Source: Nectonema munidae (lineage: Eukaryota; Nematomorpha; Nectonematoida; Nectonematidae). Taken from it: 64,000 nucleotides of DNA. Positions 32,617-47,600 of this stretch are shown piece by piece. Under the pieces are notes generated by a model, which saw only the letters and a list, made by a program, of their open reading frames with translations, was not told the origin of the DNA and made no database searches. Both the position numbers and the translations under genes were made by a program. Every line of letters begins with the position of its first letter. The first letter of the stretch is position 1. The DNA is taken from assembly GCA_030549495.1 (NCBI GenBank), contig JAUIRK010001047.1, forward strand, positions 62,001 to 126,000. The letters are read 5' to 3'.

Positions 32617-35600
32617 CTAAAATGTTTTAATGGCTATTTAGAGTAATATTTATAACCATTCGAATTTACACATCTTTCGTCAAACTATCTTAAAACACGA
32701 TACAAATCAAACAACTGGCATATAAAATAGAAAAATATTTAGGTCCTTTCAAATTCTTACTCTGTCTTCAAAAGACATAATCTAAGATTTTTTGTAATAA
32801 TAAAGGTAAAATAATATTTTCATCATTTTTCATTTTAGTAGATATAAATAAATAAATACTTTAGTCACTTTTTTACCTTAATTTAAAAAATTTGATAATA
32901 TTTTTCTTAATATCTCATCTATATTATAATACTCTAGCTTCTGTGTGTCTGTCGGTGGGTTGATTCTTATTGGTTTACCATTATTTATTTATATAAATAG
33001 ACCAATCATATTCGAGAAAATAAAGCATAGCGTAAAAATATATCACAAAACTACTGTTAAATATATATAAGATAGATTTGAACACTAAGTTTTTTTATTT
33101 ATTCAAATAATTAATTTTAAATTTTCTGACTTTTTAGCATGGATTGTATCATTACTTTCTTACTATTTTATGTTCAATCCTTTGAAAACATTTTTAATCA
33201 AAATATTTTTGCTACTGCTGTCATATTTAGAGATCGTTTGTCTGCCACTGATAATGATATATCTCCCAAAATGAGTATGTCTTAACCTTTTCATAACAAG
33301 TATTCCTGTAATAAAATCTTGAATTAAATACAAAATTCTAACTTTTTTATTGCACCTATTATTCCTTTTTTATATTGGAATTTAAATTCACATCTTTGCA
33401 CCAAGGAACCTGACTTTTTGTTCGATTAAACTTTTCAAGTATAAATTACTTACAATTTAGAAGGAAATAAAATCCAATAATTTTTAGAGTAAGTTTTTTA
33501 TTTCACTATCTTTAAAAAGTTTATTTAATTGTGGTAGGAGATTTTTTAGCGTTAAAACAAAGCGTTTAACGCCATCTAACATAAAGATTAGGAAGTATTT
33601 TTGAAGATCATGAAAAGTGAACCGATGTTTAATGTTTATGCAGAAAATTGAGTCAAACTGTTCACGCTCGCTATGACTTTTGTGTTAAATTGAGATTTGT
33701 TTGCCAGGTTTGTGTAAACCTTTGGAGAAGGCCTTAAAGTTTGAATTCTGGGAATGTTACCTGGCATTTTATTTTGTGTGGTTTGGCATCTGGATATATT
33801 TGCGTTGATAGTTAAAAAAACATTTGTGTGCTTTTTTAAGTGTCTCCCTCATACAAGTAGTTTCTATTATGCAACATCAGAAATATTTACTGAAATAAAT
33901 ATTTGGAACTATTATCCATTATAAAAGCTTTTATTTGTTACTTCAACGAACTAATTTTTAAAAATTTAAGCTAGTTAGCATGATACACTGCAAAACTAAA
34001 ATAATTCGCTAAAATATTGCTTATATAATAAGGGTATCAAAAATTAACGGTGGAACATGTCGATATATTTGCGCCTAAAGATGAAGAAGATGTGTATGAT
34101 GGTGACTCTCATGTAATTTTTCGATGATTTGGAAATATGTTACCAAAAGTTTTAGATTGGAAATCGATGACCTTTTGATTCTCAGTATTTTAGCAAATTT
34201 GAACTGACAGGTTAACGTAGCAAAGCAGAGACTATTATTGATTGCAACAAATTTAAGTGTGGTGTTGATATTAGCAATAAATGCTTAGAGATTTTATATG
34301 TTACTAAACTTCCTGGAAATGGCTTTTTAGACATCACTGTTCATAATAATTGGGTAAGTCAAAAGCACAGCGTACTTTACAAATTTCTTTCAATTTGGCT
34401 TATATTATTTTATTATCCTTTAATTATTATAAAAGTTTTTTTAAAATTAGCTTATTTTAGTTATGAAAAAATTTAGAGAACTAATAAACCAAAAATCGAA
34501 AATTTTTAATTTACTCGTACTTATAAACAATCAGTAGATATCAAAATTTTATAATATTTTTAACGATAAAAAATAGAACAAAAGAAGGGTCATATTTTAT
34601 AAACAAAACTAAATGAAGTACTGAGGGAAACTACTTATTTATAAAAATATTCAAAAAAAAAATTTAAGCAGTATAAATCTACTGCTTAGTAACAAAGGTA
34701 TACATTAAAATTTTTTTTTGCATTTTAAAATTTAATTTTATCTTGTTTTTACTCCACTTTTTTATATAGTTATGGCTTCTTTACAAAGTATAATAGATTA
34801 TATTGAATCTGGAGAAAAAGTGTACAAAAATTGACATTTGAATCGTGCTTGTATATATATAACTCCTCCTCAAGGCGGTAATATAACAGATGAAGATAGT
34901 GCTGATGAAGAAAATCTTGATTTTACTAACATAGGAAAACAAATTTTAAGTTCTGAAGCTATCCTTGAAGATAAAGTGATGATGAATCTTTTCACATTGA
35001 AAAAGTTTAAAAATTTCAATAAAGAGAAAACATGGTAGTTGGTTGAAAAAAAGATTTCGAAACAGAGGATAAATATGAAGATATAAAAAATGCTTCAATT
35101 CCAGATTGGTTCAGTAATAAAGAATGGACCCCTCTTGAAGTTTTTGAAGAGAGAGATACGTAGCAAAACTTACCTTTCAAATTTTTTATCTCCCTCATAT
35201 CAAGAGAAAAAAATCTCTCCTGGGAAAAAGTTTATGTGATGATATAAGGTTGACAAATAAAAAGCACTTAATAAATAAATTCCAATATTCATCCAGAGAA
35301 TAAAAACAGAAAATGAAAAGTCTATAAAATTAAGTCTGTAAACATTTGTTCTACTTGTCAAGTTCATTTACATGTTAAATGTTTTGTCGAGTACCATAGT
35401 TAATTTTTTTCTAATTTGCTTTGTCAAAATAAAATAATATTTTTTCATGTATACTTTTACAATCGAGCGGTAGATTTCTGAGGCATTTATATTTTTACGA
35501 CAGAGAAGTTTAATAATATTTTTTTATCATTTAATATGTAAAAAGCCCACATGTAAGACACATACCAAGTATAGTTGTCAAAATTGTTCATGATTGCATT

Positions 35601-38600
35601 CGTTTATGACATATATTAAAATAAATTGAAATAAAAATTTGCAATAGATGGTGTTAAATTTTAACTTTTAGAATAGTTTTTATTTATAAAAACAAAAAAA
35701 GTTTTTTTTATAAAAATTGGCGCAATTTGCCCTCAAAATTTTGAACTGACTCAAAAATCCCGCTCCGTCTTGCGAAGGTTATAAAAGACGCTTAAAAAGA
35801 TCGAATTAGATCAATCAGGATTGATTTGGAAGAATTAAAAAATCAAAGGAGGTGAAGGCATGTGCTTTTTTCTTTTCTTGAAATCTAACAGACACCCTCC
35901 TTTTTTACCGAGAAATCATTTACATATTATCTTCTAGCCGATTGCTAAGTTATATTTCATCGAATAACCTTTCTAAAATTGTTGTATGTATGTATACCTG
36001 TTGCAAGAGCTTGCTCAACTATGAAAATTCCTTCTTCCAGGCTCAGCCCATCGTTAACTGGAGTTCCTGTTGATGCAGCTTCAGAGGGGTCAAGAGAGTC
36101 TATGTCAAACTGTACAAGAAGGGGGGAATCTTTGCTAAAAATAATTCAAATATTTTTAAATGCAAGTTGGATTTTTGCTAAAGTGTAAAGGAAAAAAAAT
36201 ATCTCAATAATTCAGCACGGCAGGCAACATGTTCTTTCATTTTTCAAAATTCTTTTGCTCCTTACCTTCACCCCTCCCTTTTCACAATTTTCTTTCTCTA
36301 CTTGCCAAACATAGGCAAGGAATAGAACAAGGTATATATAATAAGATATAACGTTTTTCCAGATTCTTCAACCTTTAAAATGACCAAAGGGACATGTATG
36401 TTCAATTAGTGAAATTTTACCTCAAATGAATTTTTGTTCTCAATTTGTTAAAAACGATATTTTTATTTTTTTGCAATTTTTTCATTAATCTACCCTAACC
36501 TTTCCCTACACATTTTAAAAGCTTATTCATTTATTATCAAATTTATTATTATTACTATTATATAGACATATCATTCACACAATAGTTTATTTCATTTGAG
36601 TGTTGTGGTCATATTAAATCGTTATTACCCAAATTCTATGAATGCGATAGAATTAATCTTCTCTCTTCCAAAAGTCATATGTGCGCTTAATCAAGGTAAA
36701 ATAAGCGAACTTGCGTTAATTGAGAGCAGTGGTGGGATACGTTTCGAAACTACGGTACGAAAGGATAGCATTTTTGTAGAAAAATACGAATCGATTTTTA
36801 GGACGCTATATTTTATCGAACCTGTGAGTTGTAAATAGATTTATCAAATTCCAAGCCGTTATTTGAGTGATGACATATTCCAGAGAATAAGGTTTTGTGA
36901 TTTATTTGTTCATCACAAGCACATGTAATGTACTCCATAAAGAAAATCATGTATTATATATATCAGTGATATAAAATCAAATTATAGAAAAGATTAGAAG
37001 CGAATTAATTAATTTACATTAATTATTTATACAATTAAGCTAAATTTATACAAGAGAAAAGTGATTATTCAGACTGTTTCTACATTTTGAAATTATGGAT
37101 TTTTCGGCCATGAAATGCGTTTAAGTGATAAATCATTGGTCCTAAAACACGACATAGTTGAGAGCAACTCTTTCTTACGTGGCAATAATTGAATTTTGAA
37201 TAAACGTTTTCAACATTTACATGAATTTGTTGTTTAACTAGTGTTTATTATGTATAAAATATATTATATTTATTATGTTTGGTAAAATACATCAAACAAA
37301 ATCTTTTTGTTCATTTTTGATTGTGGTATTCCTTTTTGATTTTTTTCAAAATTTCGGTACCTTTTTTAAATATCGTATTTTTTCCGATAGGATTTTACGG
37401 TAGGAAAAAAAGTGAAGTTTGAAAATACGAAATTCCTTTTCGATCGGCCATCACTAATTAAGAGAGATTAAAACTGGTCGTTATAGAGAAGTAGTTTGAA
37501 ATTTATTCAATGGATAAAGCTCGCAAAAGTAAAGTTGGCGGTTTCGTGACATTACATCCATAGTGTCTACAGGTCAGGGAAACCTGGAAAGGTCAGGAAA
37601 ACCTGAAAAAGTCAGGGATTTTTTAAATATTTCAGGAGCTTTAGATTTTTCACATGATAATTTGGTGTTTTGCCTTGACAAGTCAGTAAATAGAATATAA
37701 TTTATCTTATATCAATGTTCACTCATCATGAATTCAACATAAAGGATTAAATTTAATTTAATTAATAACCCCGCAGGAGGGACTGATACTTATTCAGTTC
37801 AATGGGCTTAGCAACCTTTCAGTCTCCAGTTCCCACCTGTTTCTTCGTAGGTTTTACACCACCAAGGTAGGTTGGTTGTTTTCTTTCTACTCTATTATTA
37901 TGTTTCTGTACCGTTCTTTTTATACTCAAAATATATGTGTTTCTGATTATTTTGATATATCCCAAAGCATTTTCCTCTCAAAATAGGATATTTTAAATTT
38001 AATCCAAAGGAATCATGATATATATCTTGAATATGCTCATGGTACAGGTTCATTCAATATCTTGATTATTATTTTACTTTTTTTAATTTGTTTGTTCATT
38101 TTTTCAGAAGCATTTATCTGATATGTTATTAGTTTATGTTGTTTTTGCACCATATTAAATTGATTACTTCAAATGACTCCCAAGCTAGATGTAACGCTTC
38201 ATCCTGAATTCAGTCTATGGTTAGAAAAGAGAGTGAATGAGAGATATGCTAAGTGCAAATTTTGTTTGAAAAATATTTTTCCCTCTAATATGGGAAAAAC
38301 AGCTCTCAAAAGTCACACTAAAAGTGATTAAAAAAAGCTATAAATAGTGTGACAACGTGTAAGATTTTTAATTCTATAAATCAGTTTACCCATTCTGAGG
38401 AAGTTACTGAAAAGGGAAATGAAATAGATATGACCTTAGAATCAATTAATAAGGCCTCGAGTTCCCAATCTGTTAAACCGTACTTAAATTTATCGAAAGA
38501 AGTTCTGAAAGCTAAAATTCTTTGGGTTCTAACTTCCACATCTGCACATATTTCTAATAGAGCAGCAGAGACATGCCAACGATGATTTGAATCAATTTTT

Positions 38601-41600
38601 TCCAATTCTAAAATAGCATCTTTATTTGGTGTGGCGAAAGACAAATTCAGTTACGTAACAATTTTTGGAATAGGTAAATATTTTAGTGAAAATTTAATGA
38701 AAATGATAGTTAATTCCAAAAATTTTGCAGTATCTTTTGATGAAGCCTTGAATAAAGTAAATCAGAAAACACTAATGGATATCCATGTGAGGTATGAACA
38801 TCCAGACGCTCACAGAGTCATAACGAGTTATTTAACCTCGGAATTTTTATTTTCATCTAAAGCAGAATATCTGTTTTTCCATCTTAAAAATGCATTGGGC
38901 CCTGCTTTTTGCTTAAACAGAATGATATTTTTAAACATAAATGGTCCTAATGGCAATTTGAAATTATTGAGATTAATTAAAGATGAGTTATACGTAGATA
39001 CTGATTCTCCCAAGCCTCTTGAGATTGGAAGCTGCTCATTGCATGTTTATACATGGTACCTTGAAATCAGGTCATAAGAAAACTTGGAAGTTGTTAGAGT
39101 TTTTGAGATATTCGTATTATTTATTTAACAATCGTTCAACCAGAAAGAGAATTTTCACCAAAATAACTGCTTCTAGAGAGTTTCCCTTGAAATATTGTAT
39201 AACACGCTGGGCAGAAAATAGTAAAGCTCTTTCTACTGCTATTAGAATATTACCCACCTAAGAACTTCCATTAGAAAAAGTTTTTCCACATCCACTTTTA
39301 AATGTTCACTTTCAAGTTTTAATGATGTTGCACCACCTGCTGATGATCCCATTAAAAATATGAGTGAATCTCAACTATTTAAAAACGTGAAAATTTCTTT
39401 AGAGAACGCCCTCTTAGAAGCAAAGCTGGAATTTTTCTTGGCGTTGCTAAAATTCTTAACATTTTTTTAACCAAATTTCAAAGAAATGCTCCTCTTGTTC
39501 TTCCATGCCTTCATGAAGAATTTTTTTTGTTAGTTCGCTTTTACGTAAAATAGTAATGCCAACAATTTTTGAGAAGAAAATTAATACTACACAATCTTTG
39601 CTAAAATTCAAATTTAAGCATGAATATGTTAAATTTTAATCATAAAGCTATGAAGGATAAAAATGCTTCTAAAAAGTATCAGAGCAATGTGTGTTGGCAT
39701 TTAAAAAAGAATGTTTTCTTTTTATCAAAGAAATTGTAGTTAAAACTTTAGAGCGTTGTCCTTTAAAATATCCTCTTACTTTAGGTGTTAGTTGCCAATC
39801 ACCGAAAATTATTTTGTCAGATGTTCGAAGAATCGATATCTGCTTAATCCATATGAATTTGTCAATTTTCAGCGATTGAATTAGATGAAATTAAAAATGA
39901 TTATCTTAGATTGGGAGCACAATAAATTGAATGATCCTTTCATCTCGATTTATAATGAAATTAACATTTCTGCCTCTTTTAAATCTTTTGTGTCAAAAAT
40001 ATATTGATTATATTTCATGACAATGCAAACGTAGAAAGGATTTTCAGTGAATAAGCATTGCATAAAAAAACTTTGAAATAAATTGAAGAAATGAAAGAAA
40101 AAAAAAGAAAAAAGCTAAAAAAAAAATTTTTTTATTTTTGAATGAAAAAATAGAAGGATTGAAGAATAAATGTATCTAATGTACAAAAAAATTTTTTTTT
40201 ATCTTCTATTCACGTTTTCATATCGTTTATTAAAGTTTCATGTCTATATGAACTAATTGTATTTCTATTTTGTTTTGTATATTAATAGAGGGCGTTAGAT
40301 TGAATATCTTGAACATGAGTGGAACCCGTTTAACAAAAAAATAGAATTTTGAATTGTTTCTTCGTTTTTACGCAATTAATTTTAGATGTGTAGAACCTAA
40401 TGTTTTTATGTTTTTTATTCATATGATACATTTTTTTGTGGATTTATCTCTATCAAGGTAACGCTATCTAGAAACTGCATAGTCAGGGAATTTTAAAATA
40501 TCTATCACTTAAAAATATATTACTGATCTATTGCTTACTAATTTCCAGGCGGATTTAATTTGAAATTTTTTGTTTTGTTGGAGTTGCGAAGTCAGGAGTC
40601 GGAAATTTTAAAGGGATAGGAGTCGGAGTCGATAGCTTATAAAATTTAGGAGTCGGAATTGTAGTCGTTTTTTCAAGTATTAAAGAACAATTTTTTAGCA
40701 TTTTAAATAATGAAAAAAAAATTATTATTTTTTCGTAAACATATAGGTGGCCCTTCTTTATCCGAAGTCGGAAATGAAGAATTGGCGTTACATTTTTTAA
40801 GTTTTAAAGTATTTGGAATGGGAGTCCAATTTTTGTTAGTAGTGGGAGATTTGGTCATCTATTTTTTGTCATTTTGAATTTATGAAAAAAAAAGATTTTT
40901 TTATTGGACTTTATATAAAATAATGTGATTTTATTGATTTATAAAAACATAAAAAAAAAGGAACCAATCGATATAAAATTGATTGAAGGGCATTTATATG
41001 GGTGTAGGCAAAACTGGACTTTTGTTCTTCCTGCTGAATATTTACTTAGCTATAGCCAAAAATTAAAATAAATAGTTATTTATAAAATGCCTATTGATCC
41101 TTCATACCCAAATAATGCACAATTCAATTTTAAATTCCGAAGTTTCTGAAACAGTACGAAGGGTTCGTCGAAATAAGAAGCATAGTTTGTATGATTGTAT
41201 TGTACTATGACAGTGAAGTAGGAAGACAATTATTTTCTATATTTTGTTGTGGGCATTTTATTAAGCAAAATAATTGTTCGATTACCTTATCTTTAACTTT
41301 TGAAGGATTTCTTCGACACATTTCGCCAATCCATACCTCCTAATGTCTTGCATGCTTCGACTTAGGATTGAGTATTTTTGTAGAAGGAGACTAAGCAAAG
41401 AAAAGTTTCAATGAGTTATCATGAAAAATGGGAAAATGGCCTACCTTTCCTCATAGTCCACATCCCTTAGTGCGATATAGGCAATGTTTTGGCAAGGAAT
41501 TCTTAAATAGAACAAATTGGCATCAATCGAGAAAGGGCTTGCTTCAACAGAGCACATCCAAGGAGCGATCACAAGTAATATCATCTTAGCGGAGCGAAAT

Positions 41601-44600
41601 TTGAACCCCAAGCTCTTAATTGCTTATTTTCTTCTACTATGGCAGTGACGTAGCTAGCATGAGAAGAGTTTAAATCTCCTTCCAAGTTACAATATTTGCA
41701 TTGTTATTAATATGAATCCGATGAACTACAAATTCGTCTACACGGCTGTTTTTGAGATTTAAGCATGTCAGTGTATATGCGCCGAATGTCCATGTGTATG
41801 TATTCGTGTATGTATGTCTACTATATGTTTTTTGTGTCAGACGTGTATTATTACGTGAGTAAGGTTGGTTAGATACTGGTTTTCGATAACTCAAGGTCTT
41901 GGGTTCGATCCCCCATCAAGCCTACTTTCTTCATAGTTCGATAAAAGCGGCGCTATTGTGCTTTCTTGGCGAAAACACCCCACAGTACCTTTAATACAAA
42001 TAAATAGGAAAGTTTGTGTCAAGAAAGTCGAAAAATGTATGTGTAAATCATGGCCATACATCAGATGAGGGGTGGGGTGGAAAAAGCCTTTCACTACACC
42101 AATAATTAACTTAGAATTTTTTACAATTTATTAAAAGACTTGTTTGGCTTGTGAGTGGACTTTTCTTATAACTTTTTGTTTTTTACCGTTGAGTTTCAAG
42201 CGCAAATTATATAAAAAAAGTTAAATTGACATTAAGGCCCGTTTAGAAATTGGTTGAGCACTTGTCAATCAACTATTATGCAAATTGAGGAACGAGATTT
42301 GAATAGTCAAAATCAGCGGTAGAATGACAAAGCTAGAAATACGTCTATTAAAAAGTATGAAATGTTTTTGTTATTTTTGTTTTAAAATTTCCAATTGTAT
42401 ATATTCCTCAAAAAAAGCTAATGCTACATAAAAATAAAATACAAAAGAAAAAAGTCTCTTTCAATTGTCATTTTTGAAGAAAAAAACAGGGAAAACTGAA
42501 TTCACAGGAATTAATTATATATTTAGTACAGTCCACTATCACAAATTTGAAATGCTTGGAATTCGGCCTTTCCGAATTGGTGATTCAATGTCAATGCATC
42601 ACTCAAAATTCAATGTCAGATGTCAGTTGAATACGAAAAGTACAACAAAAAAATTATTGCACATTAGAATTTGGAAGTTAATTTTTTAGATGTATTGATT
42701 CTACTGGGTGTAGACAATTTTTGAACATTTCCTATAAACTTTTTTTTTTTTTAAGTTTTCTTGCAAGATATAAAGACGCATTAGTTCTTCTTCATTTATG
42801 AAACTTTTATTTTACTAAACCTTCAAGAAGCTTAGTTGTTAATTGAATCAATCGTTCAATAATTTAACTAAATGAAAGATTACCGGAATAATCAAAGTAC
42901 GGGATTAACCAAGGTCCGAATTAGTGATTTCTGGTTTGGAGGTAGTCAACTGTATCAACAAAACAAAATGTCTACAAATGCTTAAGTATTAATAATAATA
43001 ATTTAATTTTTGGTTGTTTTTTATTAAAATTTCTAGTCGATAACTCAAGGTCTTGGGTTCGATACCGCCATCAAGCCTACTTTCCTCATAGTTCGATGCG
43101 GCGCAACTGTACTTTCTCGATGAAAACCTCACAGTACCGTTTACCAATTTTTAACTTAGCATTGTGTGCAATGAATGCCAAAAATTCAACTATCAACAAA
43201 AAATTGTAATTTTTCTTTTATGTAATAGAATTCACACTATGGCTATTGAAAGAGACTCGATTTATATTTCAAGCACTATGGTGCTCTCATTTAAAAAACG
43301 AAAAATATATATCTGTAATCTGTATGTAAATGTATTAAACTAGCTACGTCACTGCACTATCCTATAATGTGAAGAATAAAGTGAATATCGTATGCAAGAG
43401 CATTTTTATCGATGAACTATCTCAGATCAAAAATAAGAAATAAAATTAAACTCCTTCTCAGCTTGGGTATTCATTTAAAATGTTTTCAAACATAACCTCT
43501 AAATTTAAATAATAATAAATCTTGATTAGAAACTCTTTGGATATCTACGTACCGCGCAGTTAATTTTTTCGGGCACCCTTAGATGCAGCATGAAATATAT
43601 TAGCATTATTTGTGAAACTTGTTAACATGCCAATCCCATCCAGGCACGTCCGTGAAGTTCTTGCTCGTCTCATCAATCAGCATGGCCATTGGCGTTCCGT
43701 GCAAGTTGCCGCTGTGCGTTGTTTGGGGCGTGTTGATGTCTGCATGCGCATCCACCCAAAGTACCTTTGCATTCTTGTGTGCGTACAGGTGACCATGGAT
43801 GGAACCGGCAGCGAGTGAGTGATCTCCACCCAAGGTCAGTACAAAGTTTTCGTCGTTACTCGCTATGCTTCGTATAGCCTCTGAAAGCTGATTTTAATAT
43901 GTTTACAGTGGAAACGAGTTGATATACAGCAAAGCCTCATTGTGTCCAATTTTACTAAGTCCATACCTTTTCTACTTCAAATTGGGACTGAGCACATTGA
44001 AAATAGGAATAAGCAAACTCTAAAATCATTATGCAAACACTTTGAGGAATTTTTACTTTTCTGTGAGTATAGGAGTGTGTTATGCGCGAAAGTATATGCG
44101 CCTGTGTGTATACAAGTGTGTGAGTATGTTTGACCGGAAAAATTCACATATGTTTAAAGGATTTAAATTAAATAAAAAAATTGATTGATTGAATCTACCT
44201 ATTCCCATTTTTCACTTGTTTACTCCAATTTCAAATGAACTTTTTTTGAATTTGAGCTTGAAAAGTTATAATATTCAATAGTGCTTATTTTAGTTCCAAA
44301 GAAAGTGTATACGATAGTTTTATTTTTATGGTTTTAAACTGTTTTCAAGATTGTGGGAGAGAGAAGGAGATGCGATTGAATGTATGATGTAAATGTTGAA
44401 ACATATTTTTATTATACAATATACAATCTAAAAGATGATTTTTGTGACAGTTTGCATACATTTTCACTCAAAACAGGCTTATTACACAGACTAGCTATGT
44501 AACTAAGTTTCTGAGTAAACATTTGGCAAGTTGAAAAAGGAACCAGTCGTGGTATACGGTACGTTTTCTTTCGAAATTTCGGTACGATACTTTTTTTTTC

Positions 44601-47600
44601 TAAAAAAAATGATGTGAAATTACGTACAAGAAGCTAAATTACGATGAATATTGAAGTACGTTCGATCTTGATACGTGTTTTTATCGAACGTTTGATTTGA
44701 AGTTGATATCCTTTCTTACTTCAGTGATAACATATTCCTATCAATAAGGTTTTATGATTTCTTAAGTTTCACTAACTTAACACCTCTTATAACCCATAAA
44801 GAATATCAAATATTTCTTAATGTATAAATTGTTAAATTAAGTTCTTTGAACTGACTTTACAAGTAATATGAAAAAATAAAAACATAACTTTCATATGCAA
44901 TGATTGTACAAATATTGGAAGCATTTATTTACAAGGCAAGAAGTCTAAAACGAATCTCCTTCTTCATGTTCGATTACGTTTGAATTTTTTTTGAAAATTT
45001 TATACTTTTTTAAATAATTTTTTTTTCGGATAGGATTTACGGTACGAAAAAAAGGGAAGTTAAAAATACGAATATTTTTAATACTCGATCTCAAATTCAC
45101 ATTGAATATCAAAGACGCTGGAATTGTAGAAAATGATCATATCTTCTAAAAGAGCTTCAGAAAGGCAAAGAAAATGAATAATTTTTAACTTAAGATTCGT
45201 TTAGACATAATACTTAGGTTAAGTATACAAAAATAAAAATAGAAAAATTCGCTCTCAGAATATTGGTTGTCAAAAAATGCTTTGCTATTAATTTGCTATT
45301 TATTAGCCCATAAACATAATGTTAAGAAAACAGTGAAGATATTTAAGATGCAAACACAGCGGCGACGCAGTTTTTTGAGATCAAATTTTTCATACCGAGT
45401 TATCTGGGACGGAGTTTTGGCCACCGAAAATTCTTAGATTTGAAGCGTTGTTCGTTTAAGGCGAAATTAGGCCCCCTTATCCCGATTTATTCCTTCAAAT
45501 CAGACACAAGGAGTACTCACTGTGATGTGTATTAAGTTCCTTTCCTTACTTTGTGACATGTGTTACCCACGATTCCAGGATATCGAACGCTACTGTTACG
45601 TGAAAATTCCTCTTCCGCCAACAGACTTAGCTTAAGGTCTCCAAGATCTCTGTATTTGATGTTATTTTCATTCAGATATTTGATTAGACCTCCTTTGCGA
45701 ATACACTTTGGACCAAAATTCACGCCATACTTTTTCTAAAAATATATTCAAATCACTATATACAGATATATCTTCAATATATAAAATAAAGTTAAAGGCA
45801 TTTTCTGAAAAGGCTACAATTTTACAAAGATTACATAAAATGACTAGTCATTACTGAAAATCTCTAAAAATGGATAAAAAACTACATTTAAATCACACAT
45901 TTGGGTGGTATAAAAGGATTTGCCTATACAAAATATAATATTCTCCCCTTTTTATTGGTCTACATTTGTGTTCAATTCCATTTTTGCTTTGATTAACTCA
46001 AATTAAGGAAAAATTTGTACACTTTGCTTTGCAAGTCGAAAATCTTCCTGTGCTTTCATGGATAAAATTTTATATACCTATTAATTTATATAACAAGGTT
46101 AATTTTTCTTGATTTTTGCATAACGGTTAAGTCAAGTTTTTTTCCATATTACAATTACTTTTTAAAACAGTAATTAAAAGAAAGTAATAATAAATTTTAA
46201 AAATGCTCATTTCTTTTTATTAGCATGATTTCAGATTGGTGCAAAACATTGTAATTGGCAACTGAGAGTGCTGTTTTTCCATGCCTTAACTTGTCGCTAT
46301 AAACTGCTACAGCTGATTCTAAGGCATTTTTGACTTTGATTGATCGATTCTTGTCAGGATCCCATTCATCAATAGCTGATTGTATATTCTTTACCATTCT
46401 CATCAACTCAGCTAAACGTCAGCTCACATTCTTGATTATGTTCTTCTTTATTACGTGTTGTTTCTTCTGTCAACTCTAACAATTCTTCATCATTAAGTTG
46501 AGCATCATGTTCATCAATGAAAGTATCAAATTCTTCAGCAGTTACGTTATTAGAGACACCTCTATCTAAATATTTAACAAGGATAGTGGACTTAGTTATT
46601 GCTCATTTTGAATGTTTTTAGGAGAAAAACACTGTAATCATTACTAACGCTGAGGCGAAACAGTCTTCCAAAAAGCATTGATTGCTTCCGATTTAATTTG
46701 TCCTAATGCTATTTCCATTATTTGAATACACTTGATAGAGTAAATTCTTTCAAATATTTTTTTAGACAAAAATTATCATCTTCATCCATCATTTTCACAA
46801 CATCGTTCAAATAAATTTTTGAATAACTTGATTTGAAAGCTCGAATTTCCCCTTGATCGAAAAGTTGAATTAATGAAATAGTGTTAGGAAGAAAGTATTC
46901 AAAGTGAACCTCATCACAAACAAAATCAAAATAATGACCACTGAAGTATCTTTATTTCGCAAGTAATCTTTGACACTAGGCAAGAAATTCTTTTGACAAT
47001 GTTTTTGTAGTCCAGGTTTTTTATTATACATCCAATATACCGGTAAATTCCTTTTATTTTTATTTCTAAGAGCTCTAGGATTAACGGACTTTTATATAAG
47101 GCCAGGTTTAACTATAACTACAGTACTAACAAAGATAACAAGATTTAAAAAAAAAGAGATTAAACCAAGAGCTTTAACTTATCCTCCATGAGATAACATT
47201 GAGAAGGCAATTTTTTCCAGTAAAGCCCTATCTCTTCCATGTTAAACACTTGTTCGGGAATGTATCCTTTCATTTCAATTATTTTTTGCAATTGTTCAGG
47301 ATAAGATTTGCTGCAGCAGCGTCTGCTACAAAGAACGGAGATGAAATCTTTTTTGAAAACGATCGAGCCATTCCTTGCTTGCTTGCTTGAAATTTTTTAA
47401 AATCACTTATGTAGAAGGCTCACCACAAGAAGAAACAGGTTTATCAGCTTTTTGATATATTTGAGAATTATCTGTTGCAATTGTTTCATAAAGTTTTTAT
47501 TAGCTTTCTCTCGTATAATATTATTATACAGATTTGACCTTGCGTCTGCTATCCATAAAGTAAAGCAGATTCCATTCTAACTAAGCTTCTATCACGAACA

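Larger units (their letters stand above)
41643..43354. mobile_element. hAT element in arginase intron 3
   Basis: The inverted ends are CAGTGACGTAGCTAGC (41643) and CTAGCTACGTCACTG (ending 43354). The flanking 8-mers TACTATGG and CACTATCC agree at 5 of 8. No transposase was recognised. It carries two SINE copies and a pogo-type MITE. The terminus matches that of the 122-bp MITE at 28984. Confidence 0.75.

Noticed and set aside
43619-43626. GTTAAC as donor of arginase exon 3
   Set aside because: It leaves phase 0, which does not fit the phase of exon 4, and shortens the loop before [15 protein letters not shown] eight bases on restores both.
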